A stretch of 64,000 nucleotides of DNA from contig OX335654.1 of assembly GCA_946894095.1 (NCBI GenBank), positions 18,671,687 to 18,735,686 on the forward strand, read 5' to 3'. This document shows, one piece after another, positions 53,404 to 63,676 of the stretch (within the stretch, counting starts at the first letter, position 1; each line of letters opens with the position of its first letter). The notes under the pieces are model-generated. The model did not search any database, was not told the DNA's origin, and saw only the letters and a list, made by a program, of their open reading frames with translations. The position numbers and the translations under genes were made by a program. Origin of the DNA: Incurvaria masculella. Its lineage: Eukaryota > Arthropoda > Insecta > Lepidoptera > Incurvariidae.

Positions 53404-53947
53404 GGTGGCCCAACCCGGCGGGACTAACTCATTCGCGGGCACGGTACAAAACCGTGCTGTTGCGCTCTGGGAACTTCTCTGTTTCAAAGAATAAGACAGG
53501 CTCCGTGATGTGGAAGATGCAACATGTCCACAAAAAAGACATGTACATAGTGTATGATTTGGTAAGATTTACGAAAATTTAATTACAAAACCACTTATAG
53601 CTAAAAGTAAACCACGACCGCTGTAGTCAAAAATCTAACAAAAACCAAATAGATTATAAATCTTAATTAAATAAGCTATGTCTGATGACTAATCTTTTTA
53701 AGATGTTCTTACTTAATCATTGCTTAATCCACCTCCAAAGTTACTGCATAAAACGGGCGAAAAATTCGAACTTTCGGACCTTATAACTTAGAAACAAAAC
53801 ACAATGTAACAATTCCAACGGTCATCAGACATCTAGTTCGATCAAATAAAGCTATTTTGAGCAAAATTTGGGATCTTTGACAAGGAATATGGGCGTGATC
53901 TTCTTTCCCCGTTTGTATGGGGATTTGAGCGGGTTGGGCCACCTTAA
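53400..53947 (+). mobile_element. TTAA MITE A, copy 5 (second of the pair)
   Basis: TTAAGGTGGCCCAACCCGGC to GGGTTGGGCCACCTTAA, 548 bases and well preserved. It is head-to-tail with copy 4. The difference in age between the two suggests a later insertion into the terminal TTAA of the older one. Confidence 0.9.
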
Positions 53948-54092
53948 GTGCAGGCTGCCGCGCCGTGACCGCTGCGACACCACGCCAACACCGCACCGAC
54001 CGGACCCCGCGCTCACACCGACCATGCCGAGACCGAATCTGCTCTGACCCGATAACTAACAATTTCATTTATTTTCATCACAATTATTTCAG

Positions 54093-54209
54093 GTACATAC
54101 AGCTGCGACCTCGGGTCTACTCGGGGAGCGGAAGACGAGAAAGCTTCTCACGGGAGAACTTCCCGTGTTCGTTTCCCTGAGAAGACCCGCAGTAGCTACA
54201 TACAATTGA
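54093..54209 (+). other. Candidate terminal coding exon
   Basis: A TTTTCATCACAATTATTTCAG acceptor-like tract is followed by 38 open codons (VHTAATSGLLGERKTRKLLT then GELPVFVSLRRPAVATYN) and TGA. GC content drops sharply on both sides of the frame. No upstream exon could be matched, although the GC-rich stretch 53948-54055 is a candidate. Function unknown. Confidence 0.3.
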
Positions 54210-54514
54210 GCATATACTCTTCATTCATTAATGTTCTGTAACTTAATGTAATCTTACATAGTTTTCATTTCAAAATATTAATCAAACATTTAAATTTTAT
54301 ATTGAAATCTTTGACGATGGTAATTTTTTTGCTCGAACTTTTATAACTAACTGAACTAAAACTACACATATACTATCATGTATGTTCTTTCTGACCATAA
54401 GGAAAAACGAAATAAAAAATTAGCTTTTTCGATTGCAGAACAAACCTTACTGGTTGCGAGGGTTGCTGTTTTTATTGTTATTCATTATTTGCCTTAATCT
54501 GTTCTATCAAGGAA

Positions 54515-54710
54515 TTGTTTGGCAGTAGCATTTAGATCTGAGTGTGTATTTCATAATTGTGGATGGAAAAATATGTTATGTAAACCCGTGAAGTTTCTTG
54601 GCGGGTTTTTCTTTCCTGGGTTGATCGACTCCGCGGATCTTTGTGACGTAACTTAGTGTAGTTGGACTACCAAAGAGTTTAAATAAATTAAATGAAATGA
54701 AATGATTGCA
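54515..54710 (+). mobile_element. LINE 3' end (GCGGG type), plus copy
   Basis: TTTGGCAGTAGCATTTAGAT, CCCGTGAAGTTTCTTGGCGG, GGTTGATCGACTCCGCGGAT, TAGTTGGACTACC and an AAATTAAATGAAATGAAATG tail. Same family as 16770. Confidence 0.7.
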
Positions 54711-54841
54711 GTTATAAAATCGTAACCAATCCTGTGTTACAAAACTTTGTATATTTTATCGAAAAAACCCTTGGGACTTTTATGTCGTGAAGGCTCCATT
54801 TTTCAGCTTATGGAAAATGTATTGTCGGGCATTTATGTCGG

Positions 54842-55050
54842 GTTGGTGCCCAAAGGGTGCCAACGGAACCCTTTTACTAAGCCTGCGCTGTCCGTCCGTC
54901 CGCCTGTCACAGGATCATCTCATTAACCATTATAGGTAGGCAGCAGAAATTTTCACAGAGTTTCACAGGTAAAAAAAAAAAAAAAACCTGTTTTTTTGTG
55001 TTTAATCGGGAACGATGGTACGGAACCCTTGGCACATGGTGGGTTTTTTT
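54842..55050 (+). mobile_element. Element E, shortened copy
   Basis: GTGCCCAAAGGGTGCCAACG, AAGCCTGCGCTGTCCGTCCG, and after a deletion filled by an A-run, GGTACGGAACCCTTGG. Both inverted ends are eroded. Confidence 0.65.
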
Positions 55051-55146
55051 TTGAGAGACTTCCTTCGTTTGCGTTAGAAGCATTTTAGTATATGTACGAG
55101 TATATTCCTGGAGCTCACGACGTTTTTCGTCACGATAAGGTAAATT

Positions 55147-55187
55147 TATGTTATCGTTACCTTTTTCGTCGCGATCTCCTAGTCTAA
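55147..55187 (+). repeat. MITE F terminal fragment
   Basis: ATGTTATCGTTACCTTTTTC followed by GTCGCGATCTCCTAGTCTA is the right terminus of F (compare 60741-60779). Confidence 0.5.
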
Positions 55188-55369
55188 TAAAAGATGTCGC
55201 ACGTAACGTTTTCAGGGATTGACCCGGAATAAAATGTGACAATATAAAAGGGAAATACGATCAAATTCTACACCGCAGATCCAGAGCAAATGTTTTGACA
55301 GAAACACTTTCACATTGGTGCAAATTTATCAAATTTTTCTTTTTTTTTATCACGCCTTACGCCGCTTAC

Positions 55370-56235
55370 CCTGAATTTATCACTCACTTGTCTGGTTCAC
55401 CCGGTGATATAATTTAACATGGTATACCCGGTCATAAATAATGAATAAATAAATAAATAACACCTCGTCTCATGGGTAATTAAAACTTAGCTAAATGTTA
55501 TAAGGACGGCGATGTTATTGTTAAGTTCCAAAAAGATGCGACGCTTCGATGTTAATTTAGTTACTAAATTAACGCAAGGTGTTTTTGCATTAATTTCAGA
55601 AACAACAGTGGGTTTTTCGTAATGTTCCGTAATATGAAGCGTACTCATCATGAAGTACCTTGTCAAAATTAAAATGGCATTCCATCTGATATGAGCACAG
55701 TTCATTGTGCCAACTTCGGCGCAGGCAGGGCGATGCTATCGTAAGGGTTCTTCGATGTAAAGCTACGTACACATTGGAGCAACCTGATGGCATTGCGTTT
55801 CTGACAACTGCTTGCTAAGATGTGTCCGTTTATTGAGCGTCAGTAAAGTGTGTAGGATCCTCCGCGAGCACAGCTTTTTCACACCTATGTCTGTGTATGA
55901 TTGATTGTATCTTACTAATGCCTATGCCTAGGGATACCCGAATCTCGAGGTAGGTCACATACCTGTCTGTTTCGATCACTGAAGAGAAAGAAAGGAGAAG
56001 TGACATGCGCTCCATAACGCGTCTCCGCTGTATGGTCAAAGTGACCATATAATTGTATAGAAATCCAGCGGCGCGTCGTATGCCACACGGTGAAAACAAC
56101 GCGCGCGAATGTGTTTTAAAAATGTGTTCACCAAGTCAGTTCCCACCCACACAAACCCTGCAATACGTCTGCGACTACGAAAACGCGCTAAATGCCATAT
56201 CTTCTAATTTTTTATCTATGGTTTCGATCATACGG
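55370..56235 (+). repeat. Repeats U (55370-55440) and J (56004-56235), copy 3
   Basis: CACTCACTTGTCTGGTTCAC and ATTTAACATGGTATACCC for U; CGTCTCCGCTGTATGGTCAA, CAAACCCTGCAATACGTCTG and GCCATATCTTC for J. The 560 bases between them show no recognised feature. Confidence 0.4.
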
Positions 56236-56651
56236 CAAAATCATCAATGATTTTGTTCGCAGCACTGGCGCGACGATCTTCAGGATATTCGTCACTGAGA
56301 TTGACATGACCGCGCTTTCTACAAACCAGCTATAAGTAGTCATCTTGCAAGGTGATTAATTGCCAAAACAGTTTAAAAGGCGAGCGAGGCTCTGCTGAGC
56401 AGTCAAATTACACTTAAAATCGTGTAAAACATGCTACGAAAGTTTTTCGTGAGTGAAATCCATTGTAATGTAGACACGTTTTTTTTGTGATAGTGTAGTC
56501 AGTTTTGGGCCGAACTCGCATCAGCTACTCGGGCACTAAGCATCGTCAAACAACTGACACAGGCATGCACAGAGGTATGCCGGTGAGCAGTTTGTGAGTT
56601 CGCTTATTTTGTATATTCTGTTTTGTATTTTGTTCGCGTATATTGTCTTCC

Positions 56652-56706
56652 GCGTGTCCGATCTAAAGCCGCCTCCAGTGTGAGCGTGGCTTTAGCTCGG
56701 ACACGC
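56652..56706. other. Stem-loop with 19-bp arms
   Basis: GCGTGTCCGATCTAAAGCC and its complement (one mismatch) around a loop of about 17 bases, in a CpG-containing, apparently single-copy stretch. It could be a structured RNA element or the core of a small fold-back. Confidence 0.5.
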
Positions 56707-57099
56707 ACTCGCCCCGTATTTGCCTAATTAATTAATTGATGGAGATATGTTGGACGCGCGCGGAGCCGTGGGATAGCGGACGTGAGGTGGAGGCGTATTC
56801 AGTGGAGATCGTATCACATCGTGCGTTGAGCAGTAGAGTACCTGCTGATAATGCGCTCAAGTCCCCGCGCGTAACGAGACTGATATGTGGTTTTAGTACT
56901 TGACTACCTGTATTTATAATTTAGATCCAAGACTTCAACATCTCCAGATCCAAACCCTAAAACAGTCGTAGCTGGATTGATTGATGCATCATCACTCATG
57001 CATATGAATACCGGTCAACTTACTCTTTGAAAGATGGCTGTTAAGCGAACTAAAACAAAGGAGTCCGATTTTACTTGCCTTCAAAATAAAAGAAAATTC

Positions 57100-57175
57100 A
57101 AACGTCAGATTTAGTCACTCACTTGCCTGTTTACCAGGCGAGTTAATTTACTATGGTATCCCCCCAGGACGTTTA
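57100..57175 (+). repeat. Repeat U, copy
   Basis: AGTCACTCACTTGCCTGTTT, ACCAGGCGAGTTAATTTACT and ATGGTATCCCC match 55375-55430. Confidence 0.4.
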
Positions 57176-57224
57176 TTTCACTTCTTACGAAAGCGCGTCA
57201 CGAGTGGCAATCATTTTCGCCCTG

Positions 57225-57375
57225 CGGATTTGATTGATCCGCGGATTCGATCAACTTAGTAAAGAAGAACCCGCAAAGAAACTGCACTGATCTAAAAGTT
57301 TAAGTCATTTAAGTATGCCAAACTTAAATGTTTTGGTAGAACTGTCTAAGGCAAACAACTACGTAAGAACTAGGC
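57225..57375 (-). mobile_element. LINE 3' end (GCGGG type), minus copy
   Basis: Plus strand: TTTGATTGATCCGCGGATTC, AACCCGCAAAGAAACTGCAC, then AAATGTTTTGGTAGAACTGT. The tail side is truncated at 57225. Confidence 0.65.
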
Positions 57376-57993
57376 AACAACAAGCAACAATGTGAACATT
57401 CTTAAAAAATTACTTAACGTTATAACCAATCTTTCCGAGGTATAAGCCCGCTATTGCGCCCCACTTATTACATATGTTGTTTTTATATTATTGCGTATTA
57501 AAAATTGTTCAATCAATCAATCAATCAATCAACCTAATAAATACATATTGAGTATTTATTGTAATGTTATTCGGGTGACACTATCACTCACACTCTTACA
57601 GTCAAGTATAGTCTCCCTTTACATCGGAGGAGACCATCATTAATGATATCTGCTGTAATCTGGAAGTCTTAACTCTTCCGTTTGGGCTCTGAGGGCGCCG
57701 TGCAGAACTTCCTTAACTCTTTATTACTGAAACTCAAAACGTACACTCGTCTTTGACTCTGGTGCTTGGCGCACCATCAACCTCGCCAAAATGTCATATG
57801 CAACAGTTCATGACAAATATCAGTTTATTAGTAAAGACCATGCCCGCCATCTAGCATGTTGCCATTTGGAGCAAGCCAGTCCCCACAAACAGTACCCGTT
57901 CACGATCATCACGCCGGGCTCAGCCATCGCCTCTATCAACCATATTTTTGGGAAAGAGGAGACCCGAACCTAGCGTCGCCGCAAGCAGGGACC

Positions 57994-58679
57994 TTAAGGT
58001 GGCCCAAACCGGCGGACCTAACTCATTCGCGGGCACGGTACAAAACCGTGCTGTTGCGCTCTGGGGCCTTCTCAGTTTCAAAGAACAAGACAGGCTCCGT
58101 GATGAGGAAGATGCAACATGTCCACAAAAAAGACAATGTGCATAGAGTATGATTTGGTAAGATTTACGAAAATTTTCATTTCAAAACGACTTATAGCTAA
58201 AAGTAAACCACGACCGCTGTAGTCAAAAATCTAACAAAAACCAAATAGATTATAAATCATGATTAAATAAGCTATGTCTGATGACTCATCTTTTTAAGAT
58301 ATTCTTACTTTATCACTGCGTAATCCACCTCCAAAGTTATTGTATAAAACGTGCGAAAAATTCGAACTTTCGAACGTTATAACTTGGAAACCAAACACAA
58401 TTTTACAATGCCAATGGTCATCAGACATCGAATTAGATATTTTTTATAGCGCGTTTTATACAATAACTTTGGAGGTGGATAAGTCGTTTTGAAATTAAAA
58501 TTTTCGTAAATCTTACCAAATCATACACTATGCACATTGTCTTTTTTGTGGACATGTTGCATCTTCCTCATCACGGAGCCTGTCCTTTTCTTTGAAACAT
58601 AGAAGGTCCCAGAGCGCGACAACACGGTTTTGTACCGTGCTCGCGAATGAGTTAGGTCCGCCGGGTTGGGCCACCTTAA
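57994..58679. mobile_element. TTAA MITE A, rearranged copy with two left ends
   Basis: Both termini are the left type: TTAAGGTGGCCCAAACCGGC and, inverted, GCCGGGTTGGGCCACCTTAA; both carry CGGGCACGG/CCGTGC and GACAGGCTCCGTGATGAG. The right half of a normal A has been replaced by an inverted left half, with junction debris near 58430-58485. The result is a 686-bp fold-back. Confidence 0.85.
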
Positions 58680-59053
58680 GAACGGCCCGTAAGCTATGCT
58701 CCCCATACAAACGTAGTTTACTAATCATTTGAAAACCGCTGTTCCAATTTAATTGATATTTGATACCTAATATCAGGCAACAAATATCTGTGTCTGCACG
58801 CTTTTGTTTTTTTTTGAAAAATCCAAACCGAATCAAATGAAACCAAAAATAAAATCTTCATACGAATTTTGTGTTCTCACTGGTTTGGCCCAGGATGCAT
58901 TTACCGAAAAAACAAAGGCATGTAGACACAGATATTTGTTGCCTGATATTTAATACCAAATATCAAGTAAATTGGACAAGTGGTTTACAAATTATTAGTA
59001 AACTACATTTGTATGGGAGGCGAAATTTTCTGATGCTTACGGGCCCACCTTAA
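58676..59053 (+). mobile_element. TTAA MITE family B, 378-bp copy
   Basis: TTAAGAACGGCCCGTAAGC to CTTACGGGCCCACCTTAA. It shares its left TTAA with the preceding A element. Its halves are inverted repeats (CAACAAATATCTGTGTCTGC and its complement). Confidence 0.9.
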
Positions 59054-59664
59054 AGGGATGTACTACTCCAGTGGCAACATGAAAAAGTTGTGAAAGCTCT
59101 GTACGATTTAGTTTTAATACGATTATTTCTGTCATGAACTACTACAGTGACCTGTTAACAAAGAGTCAAAATACAAAATACATTATTATTCTTACAGCTA
59201 AAAAAAAAAATTATATAATATTAACACTTTAAATGCTACCATCTACAGCAAATTAAGAGTACAATAGTTTGAGATCAACCATATACGAATAAGATTCCTG
59301 AAAGAGATTCTGACCAACACCTATAGTTAAATAATGCTTTAATACAGTTCGGGTGTACAGAGCCCTCGTCATTATTGATACGAAATTGTATCAAATCAAT
59401 ATAATTTTGTTAGTAATGTCACCTAGTTCCTACATGGTGTCTTTGGACTAGCATCATGAAAGCCAACCACGACCAGATCCATAACTAACCTTCAAAGGAA
59501 CCCTAAACTCAAGTGAATAGTCAAGGATAATCAGGAATGACGCACCTCTCATATAATTCTTTGATGGTCATGAAAAAAAAATATCTTTAAAAATATCAGG
59601 AGTGAGTACTATTGGGTGGCTTAGTGCTGCATACCATCCGTCAGTGTTTTTGCTCCCAAAAACC

Positions 59665-59700
59665 GATATATATATATATACATTGGGTTCCGCGAGTCGT
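59665..59700 (+). repeat. TA microsatellite
   Basis: Eight or so TA units at 59674-59690. Nothing else is recognised between 59312 and 59947. Confidence 0.6.
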
Positions 59701-59946
59701 CAAGATTTTCATGTAACAGTGGGGTTCTTCACGAATTTTCAGTCCCTGAAAAACAGTTGCTTCGGGGGATCGAATCCAGGGTCCCAGTTTCTCGAGCCCC
59801 CGTGGAGCTGGTCACATTATTTGAACTTTATTGTTTTTGTTATTATTTAATTTTGTTTTTTATTCTTTCAGGTAAGGTGCTATTGCTACCACCCTGGAAT
59901 AGGTGCGTATTTCTTGATTGCATGTTTCTGTTCAAAGCCTTACTTT

Positions 59947-60780
59947 ATATTCCGGGAGGTCATGGCATTTTTGGTCACGATAAGGTAAATGGCTGAATCT
60001 GGGTTCACAGATTAGAGACCGGCCCTCTAATGCTAAATATGTCGGTCTGTCTGCGCCAAGTGGTCGTTTTGGCTAGATTGGCTAGACAAAATAGATGTTG
60101 GTATGTACCTGCTGATGAATATACTGTTTGTCTAAACATATTTATGCCTATTAATTATACAACAATAACTAGTCAGATTTTTAGGGTTACGTACCCAAAG
60201 GGTGAAAACGGAACCCTATTACTAAGCCTCCGCTGTCCGTCCGTCCGTCCGTCCGTCTGTCACAGGGCTGTATCTGATGAACCGTAATAGGTAGGCAGCT
60301 GAAATTTTCACAGTGTGTGTATTTATTTTGCCGCTACAACAACAAATAGGTAAAATAAAAAAATAATAAAAATTCAAGGGGGGTCCCATACAAAAACGTC
60401 ATTTTTTTGTGTTAAATAATGTACGATGGTACGGAACCCTTCGTGTGCGAGTCCGACTCGCACTTGGCCGGTTTTTAATTAAATACTTAAATATACCCAA
60501 ACTTACATCTGTAACCTAAATCACTTATAACTACTAAATGCAACCACAGATTTGTTCGGTTTTGGTATTACTAAGCAAGTATACATATACTGATACTTTA
60601 TGCTTCGTTATTTGCTACAGTTTACGTCATTATATATTTCTTTGTAACGATAACTAATATTTTAGGCGCCATATCTAGGAAACGCAACCACTTGGCGCAG
60701 GCGGACCAACATATTTAGCTTCAGAGGGTTCAGCCATTAACGTTATCGTTGCCATTTTTGTCGCGACCTCCTAGTCTATT
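59947..60780 (+). mobile_element. MITE F split by element E
   Basis: ATATTCCGGGAGGTCATGGC at the left, GTCGCGACCTCCTAGTCTAT at the right. The E insertion lies between 60177 and 60477; the continuous sequence is seen at 62933-62960 (AGTCGGTTTTTTAATTAAAT). Confidence 0.85.
60178..60476 (+). mobile_element. Element E, full-length nested copy
   Basis: TTTTTAGGGTTACGTACCCA to GCACTTGGCCGGTTTTTA, 299 bases. Includes (CCGT)n, GTCACAGGGCTGTATCTGAT and the internal palindrome GTGCGAGTCCGACTCGCAC. T-run flanks on both sides suggest a TTTTTA target. Confidence 0.8.
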
Positions 60781-60799
60781 AGCTATAAATAGACGCCAA

Positions 60800-61430
60800 T
60801 CGTTATTGGTACTATTACTTTCTATTAAAAACTTCCGAGTCGTTTTTACGCCTTGAACTTGAAAACCTCGCTGAAAAATTCGTCGAAAAAACTCAAGAAT
60901 TTAGGTCCTAAGGAATTGGGCGTGCGGTCTCTCCTTCAGAAAGGTGTTGTCCCCTGGAAAATGAAGCGCAGTGGCACATTAGCGGGTGTCATGCCTGCGA
61001 CCCACTGACCGCCGCGTCCGCGCCGCCCACCTACATACCTACTGCCCAACGAGCATTGTCCGGCGCGAGGCTCGCTGTCGCCCATTTTGTCCAGAGCGTG
61101 GCCTTGACTGGAGGCGTCCGATTAGCGCACGTCGCAGGAAACCGGCGCGCGTAGTGATGTGGTACCCACGGTGAACTATTTCCGTGTCGATAGTGTTTTG
61201 ATCCCTTGAGGCTGCTGGTCTGCAACAATGGGAGTATTATCTGGGCTGATTGGTCGAACTTTTGGCTTAAATTATTGTTATGAGAACCATAACCACGAGT
61301 TATGAGCACGACGAAAGAATCTGAGTCTTGGTTGCGGTTCCAATATGGTATATTCAGCTCGGTTTCTGACACCCTAGTACCCTAAAAACTTACAAATCTT
61401 GGGTACAAATTATATGGCTTATATCACATC
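60800..61430. other. Unassigned; GC-rich patch at 60985-61165
   Basis: The patch is open on both strands (60-110 codons) and CpG-rich, but no domain or splice pair is visible. It may be exon-like or regulatory. Confidence 0.25.
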
Positions 61431-61435
61431 TTATG

Positions 61436-61806
61436 TCAGCCTCGGTAGCCCAGTGGTGCGACGCTTTGCGATTCGATAAGCTGGGTAAGCACCTCTGAGC
61501 GCGCTTGGGTTTTGGCTGAGTGACCATTTTCAACCGTTGATGCTGGCCGTGGTTGGGATTCCACGTAAAAATGTAGGTCCTCTTCTATACTAACCAGGTG
61601 GTAGGGTTAATCCCGCCCGGGTTGGTACCATCGCATTGAATGAACGATGGTCGAACCGGCAATGAAATTTGTCCGTGTTTTCCACCCAGTTCAATGCAGC
61701 CGAGCTTTATAAGGAAGGTCCTGACATGTCACCTAGTTCCCATGTGGTGTTTTAGGCTAATATCTGACGTTCAGTTTGTTATTAGCCATCCATGTCCAGT
61801 TGCATA
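61436..61806 (+). mobile_element. SINE D with 5S-like head, plus copy
   Basis: GTCAGCCTCGGTAGCCCAGT, GCGATTCGATAAGCTGGGTA, CAACCGTTGATGCTGGCCGT, GGTAGGGTTAATCCCGCCCG, CAGTTCAATGCAGCCGAGC and CCATCCATGTCCAGTTGCAT. The box C equivalent has decayed to GGCTGAGTGACC. Full length without a long A tail. Confidence 0.8.
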
Positions 61807-62700
61807 AATGATATTAGCCCATCGTAACACATTCCCATATGAACTGGCTGCAATGTCTGAACATTCCGTTTATCTTAAATTTTATCGAGTAACATCCCTG
61901 ATTAATAAGGTGGTTTAAGACCCAGCGAGCGCAACACTTATGCTGGCGTGCAGCATATCTGGTTATGGTTATTGTGAAACATTGTCAGTCTTTTTTCTTT
62001 TTTTGTCATATATTTTTTTGTCTCTTGGTTAAAACCATGGCAAAAAATTAACATAAAGCTTTAGAACATGACACAGGCATTACAGATGAACTGCATTTAA
62101 GCATAATTAGAATTGAGCATGCTATCGCCAAAATATAGTTTGTCAGGTTTTCTTAAAAGGCTACAATAAATAAAAAATAAAGCCTACATGAGCAGCAGGA
62201 ATTATTATGAAACCAACTAGACAGTTTTCCGCGAGTCAGCCGATTGAATTTGTGAAACGTATATTTTATTTATATATGTTCGTAAACTACAAGGTGTCCA
62301 GTTCAATTTATTTATCACATCTGAACATTTTCACTTGTTACTTATTTTTGACGAATATTTTTTTAATTAAATAGTGCGATTAGCCTAAGTCGATAGTCGA
62401 TGCCTGCGAACATCGACCCGGCTAGTGGTGAGCGCGCGGCACTACCGCCGCCAAGGCCACACGCACCAGCCGATAAAATTAATTCAGGGCCGATGTGTCG
62501 TTGACCCGTCGCCCCCCGCCTGGTCCCCCCGCCCCGCCGCCACGTGACACGGTAATTAAGTTTGTCTATTTCGTGTTTATAGCCAGTTCTGTGCCCGGTA
62601 ACCGCCCACAGTCTCGCGCTATTCTTGATCGTTTACCAACGCGCACACATGAATATGCGAGGATTCCATTATAATGTAATGCTCTTCCCGTACCTGACTC
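61807..62700. other. Unassigned; CpG-rich patch at 62400-62570
   Basis: The patch contains GCCCCCCGCCTGGTCCCCCC and CACGTGACACGG (an E-box). No frame of note. It may be a regulatory island. Confidence 0.25.
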
Positions 62701-62709
62701 CATTCAATT

Positions 62710-63238
62710 ATATTCCGGGAGGTCACGACATTTTTGGTCACGATAAGGTAAATGGCTGAATCTGGGTTCACAGGTTAGAGACCAACCCTCTGATCCTAAA
62801 TATGTCGGTCTGCCTGTGCCAAGTGGTTGCGTTATCTTGATTGGCTATATAAAATTGATGTTGGTATGTATGTACCTGCCGATGAATATACTGATTGTAT
62901 AAAAACATTGATACCTATTAATTATACAACAATAACCAGTCGGTTTTTTAATTAAATACTTACATATACCTGAAGTTATATCTGTAACCTAAATCGCCCA
63001 TAACTACGAAACGCAAACAGAGATTTGTTCAGTTTTGGTATTGCTAAGTAAGTATGTACTGATACTTTCATGCTTCGTTATTTGGAGCCATTTACCTTAT
63101 CATATATATGTTTTGTCACCATTAATATTTTTTCAGGCGCGCCTTATCTACCTAACGCAACCACTTGGCACAGGCAGACTGACACAGTTAGCTTCACTGG
63201 GTTGGTTTTTATCCTGTGAACCCAGTTTCAGCCATTTA
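62710..63238 (+). mobile_element. MITE F, copy lacking the right terminus
   Basis: ATATTCCGGGAGGTCACGAC through GTGAACCCAGTTTCAGCCAT; the last ~50 bases are replaced by a TTTA run. It provides the empty site for E. Confidence 0.8.
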
Positions 63239-63430
63239 TTTATTTATTTATTTATTTATTTAGGAGAAAACACAGAGAGAAATACATAAAACAAAAATAA
63301 CAACATTATTAAGTACATAACAAGGAATCTCCCTCCACTACGTTTCCCTCGGGAACATAAAATCATATTGATGCTACACAAGGGTAATCGTAAACACAAA
63401 ATTAACTGAAACAGAAACATGGCTGGGATT
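63236..63430 (-). mobile_element. LINE 3' end S, copy 3
   Basis: (TTTA)n at 63236-63262, then GGAGAAAACACAGAGAGAAA, CTCCCTCCACTACGTTTCCC. It joins directly to the broken end of MITE F. Confidence 0.5.
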
Positions 63431-63676
63431 GAACCAATGAAATAGAATCATGGCGCCTCCGCGCCGTTTCCTCGTTGCTCTTTGTACGAAATCACAATTG
63501 CATCGGAACTGCACACCGGAGACCCGGAAGATTTATCAATATTACATACAGGATTACTCTAAGGAATAATTGTTAGGAGTTTAATCCTAATACATAATCC
63601 AAATCTATCGTCTTTACCATGTAGAATGCTCGTCGGAGCTGCATGACGTTGTCCCTCCGTCCCTATCTACCCTCGC

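Larger units (their letters stand above)
57790..59312 (-). mobile_element. Repeat C/O copy split by two TTAA MITEs
   Basis: 57790-57997 (ATGCAACAGTTCATGACAAA to GCAAGCAGGGACCTTAA) and 59050-59312 (TTAAAGGGATGTACTACTCC onward) are continuous in the copies at 22165-22345 and, inverted, 36350-35890. The MITE pair A+B occupies the single TTAA. This is a natural before-and-after comparison. Confidence 0.8.

Noticed and set aside
57791..58152. Frames of 60-98 codons (for example SYATVHDKYQFISKDHARHL)
   Set aside because: The same frame recurs in the other C/O copies but runs antisense to the LINE tail and ends inside MITE A; no family recognised, so not called a gene.
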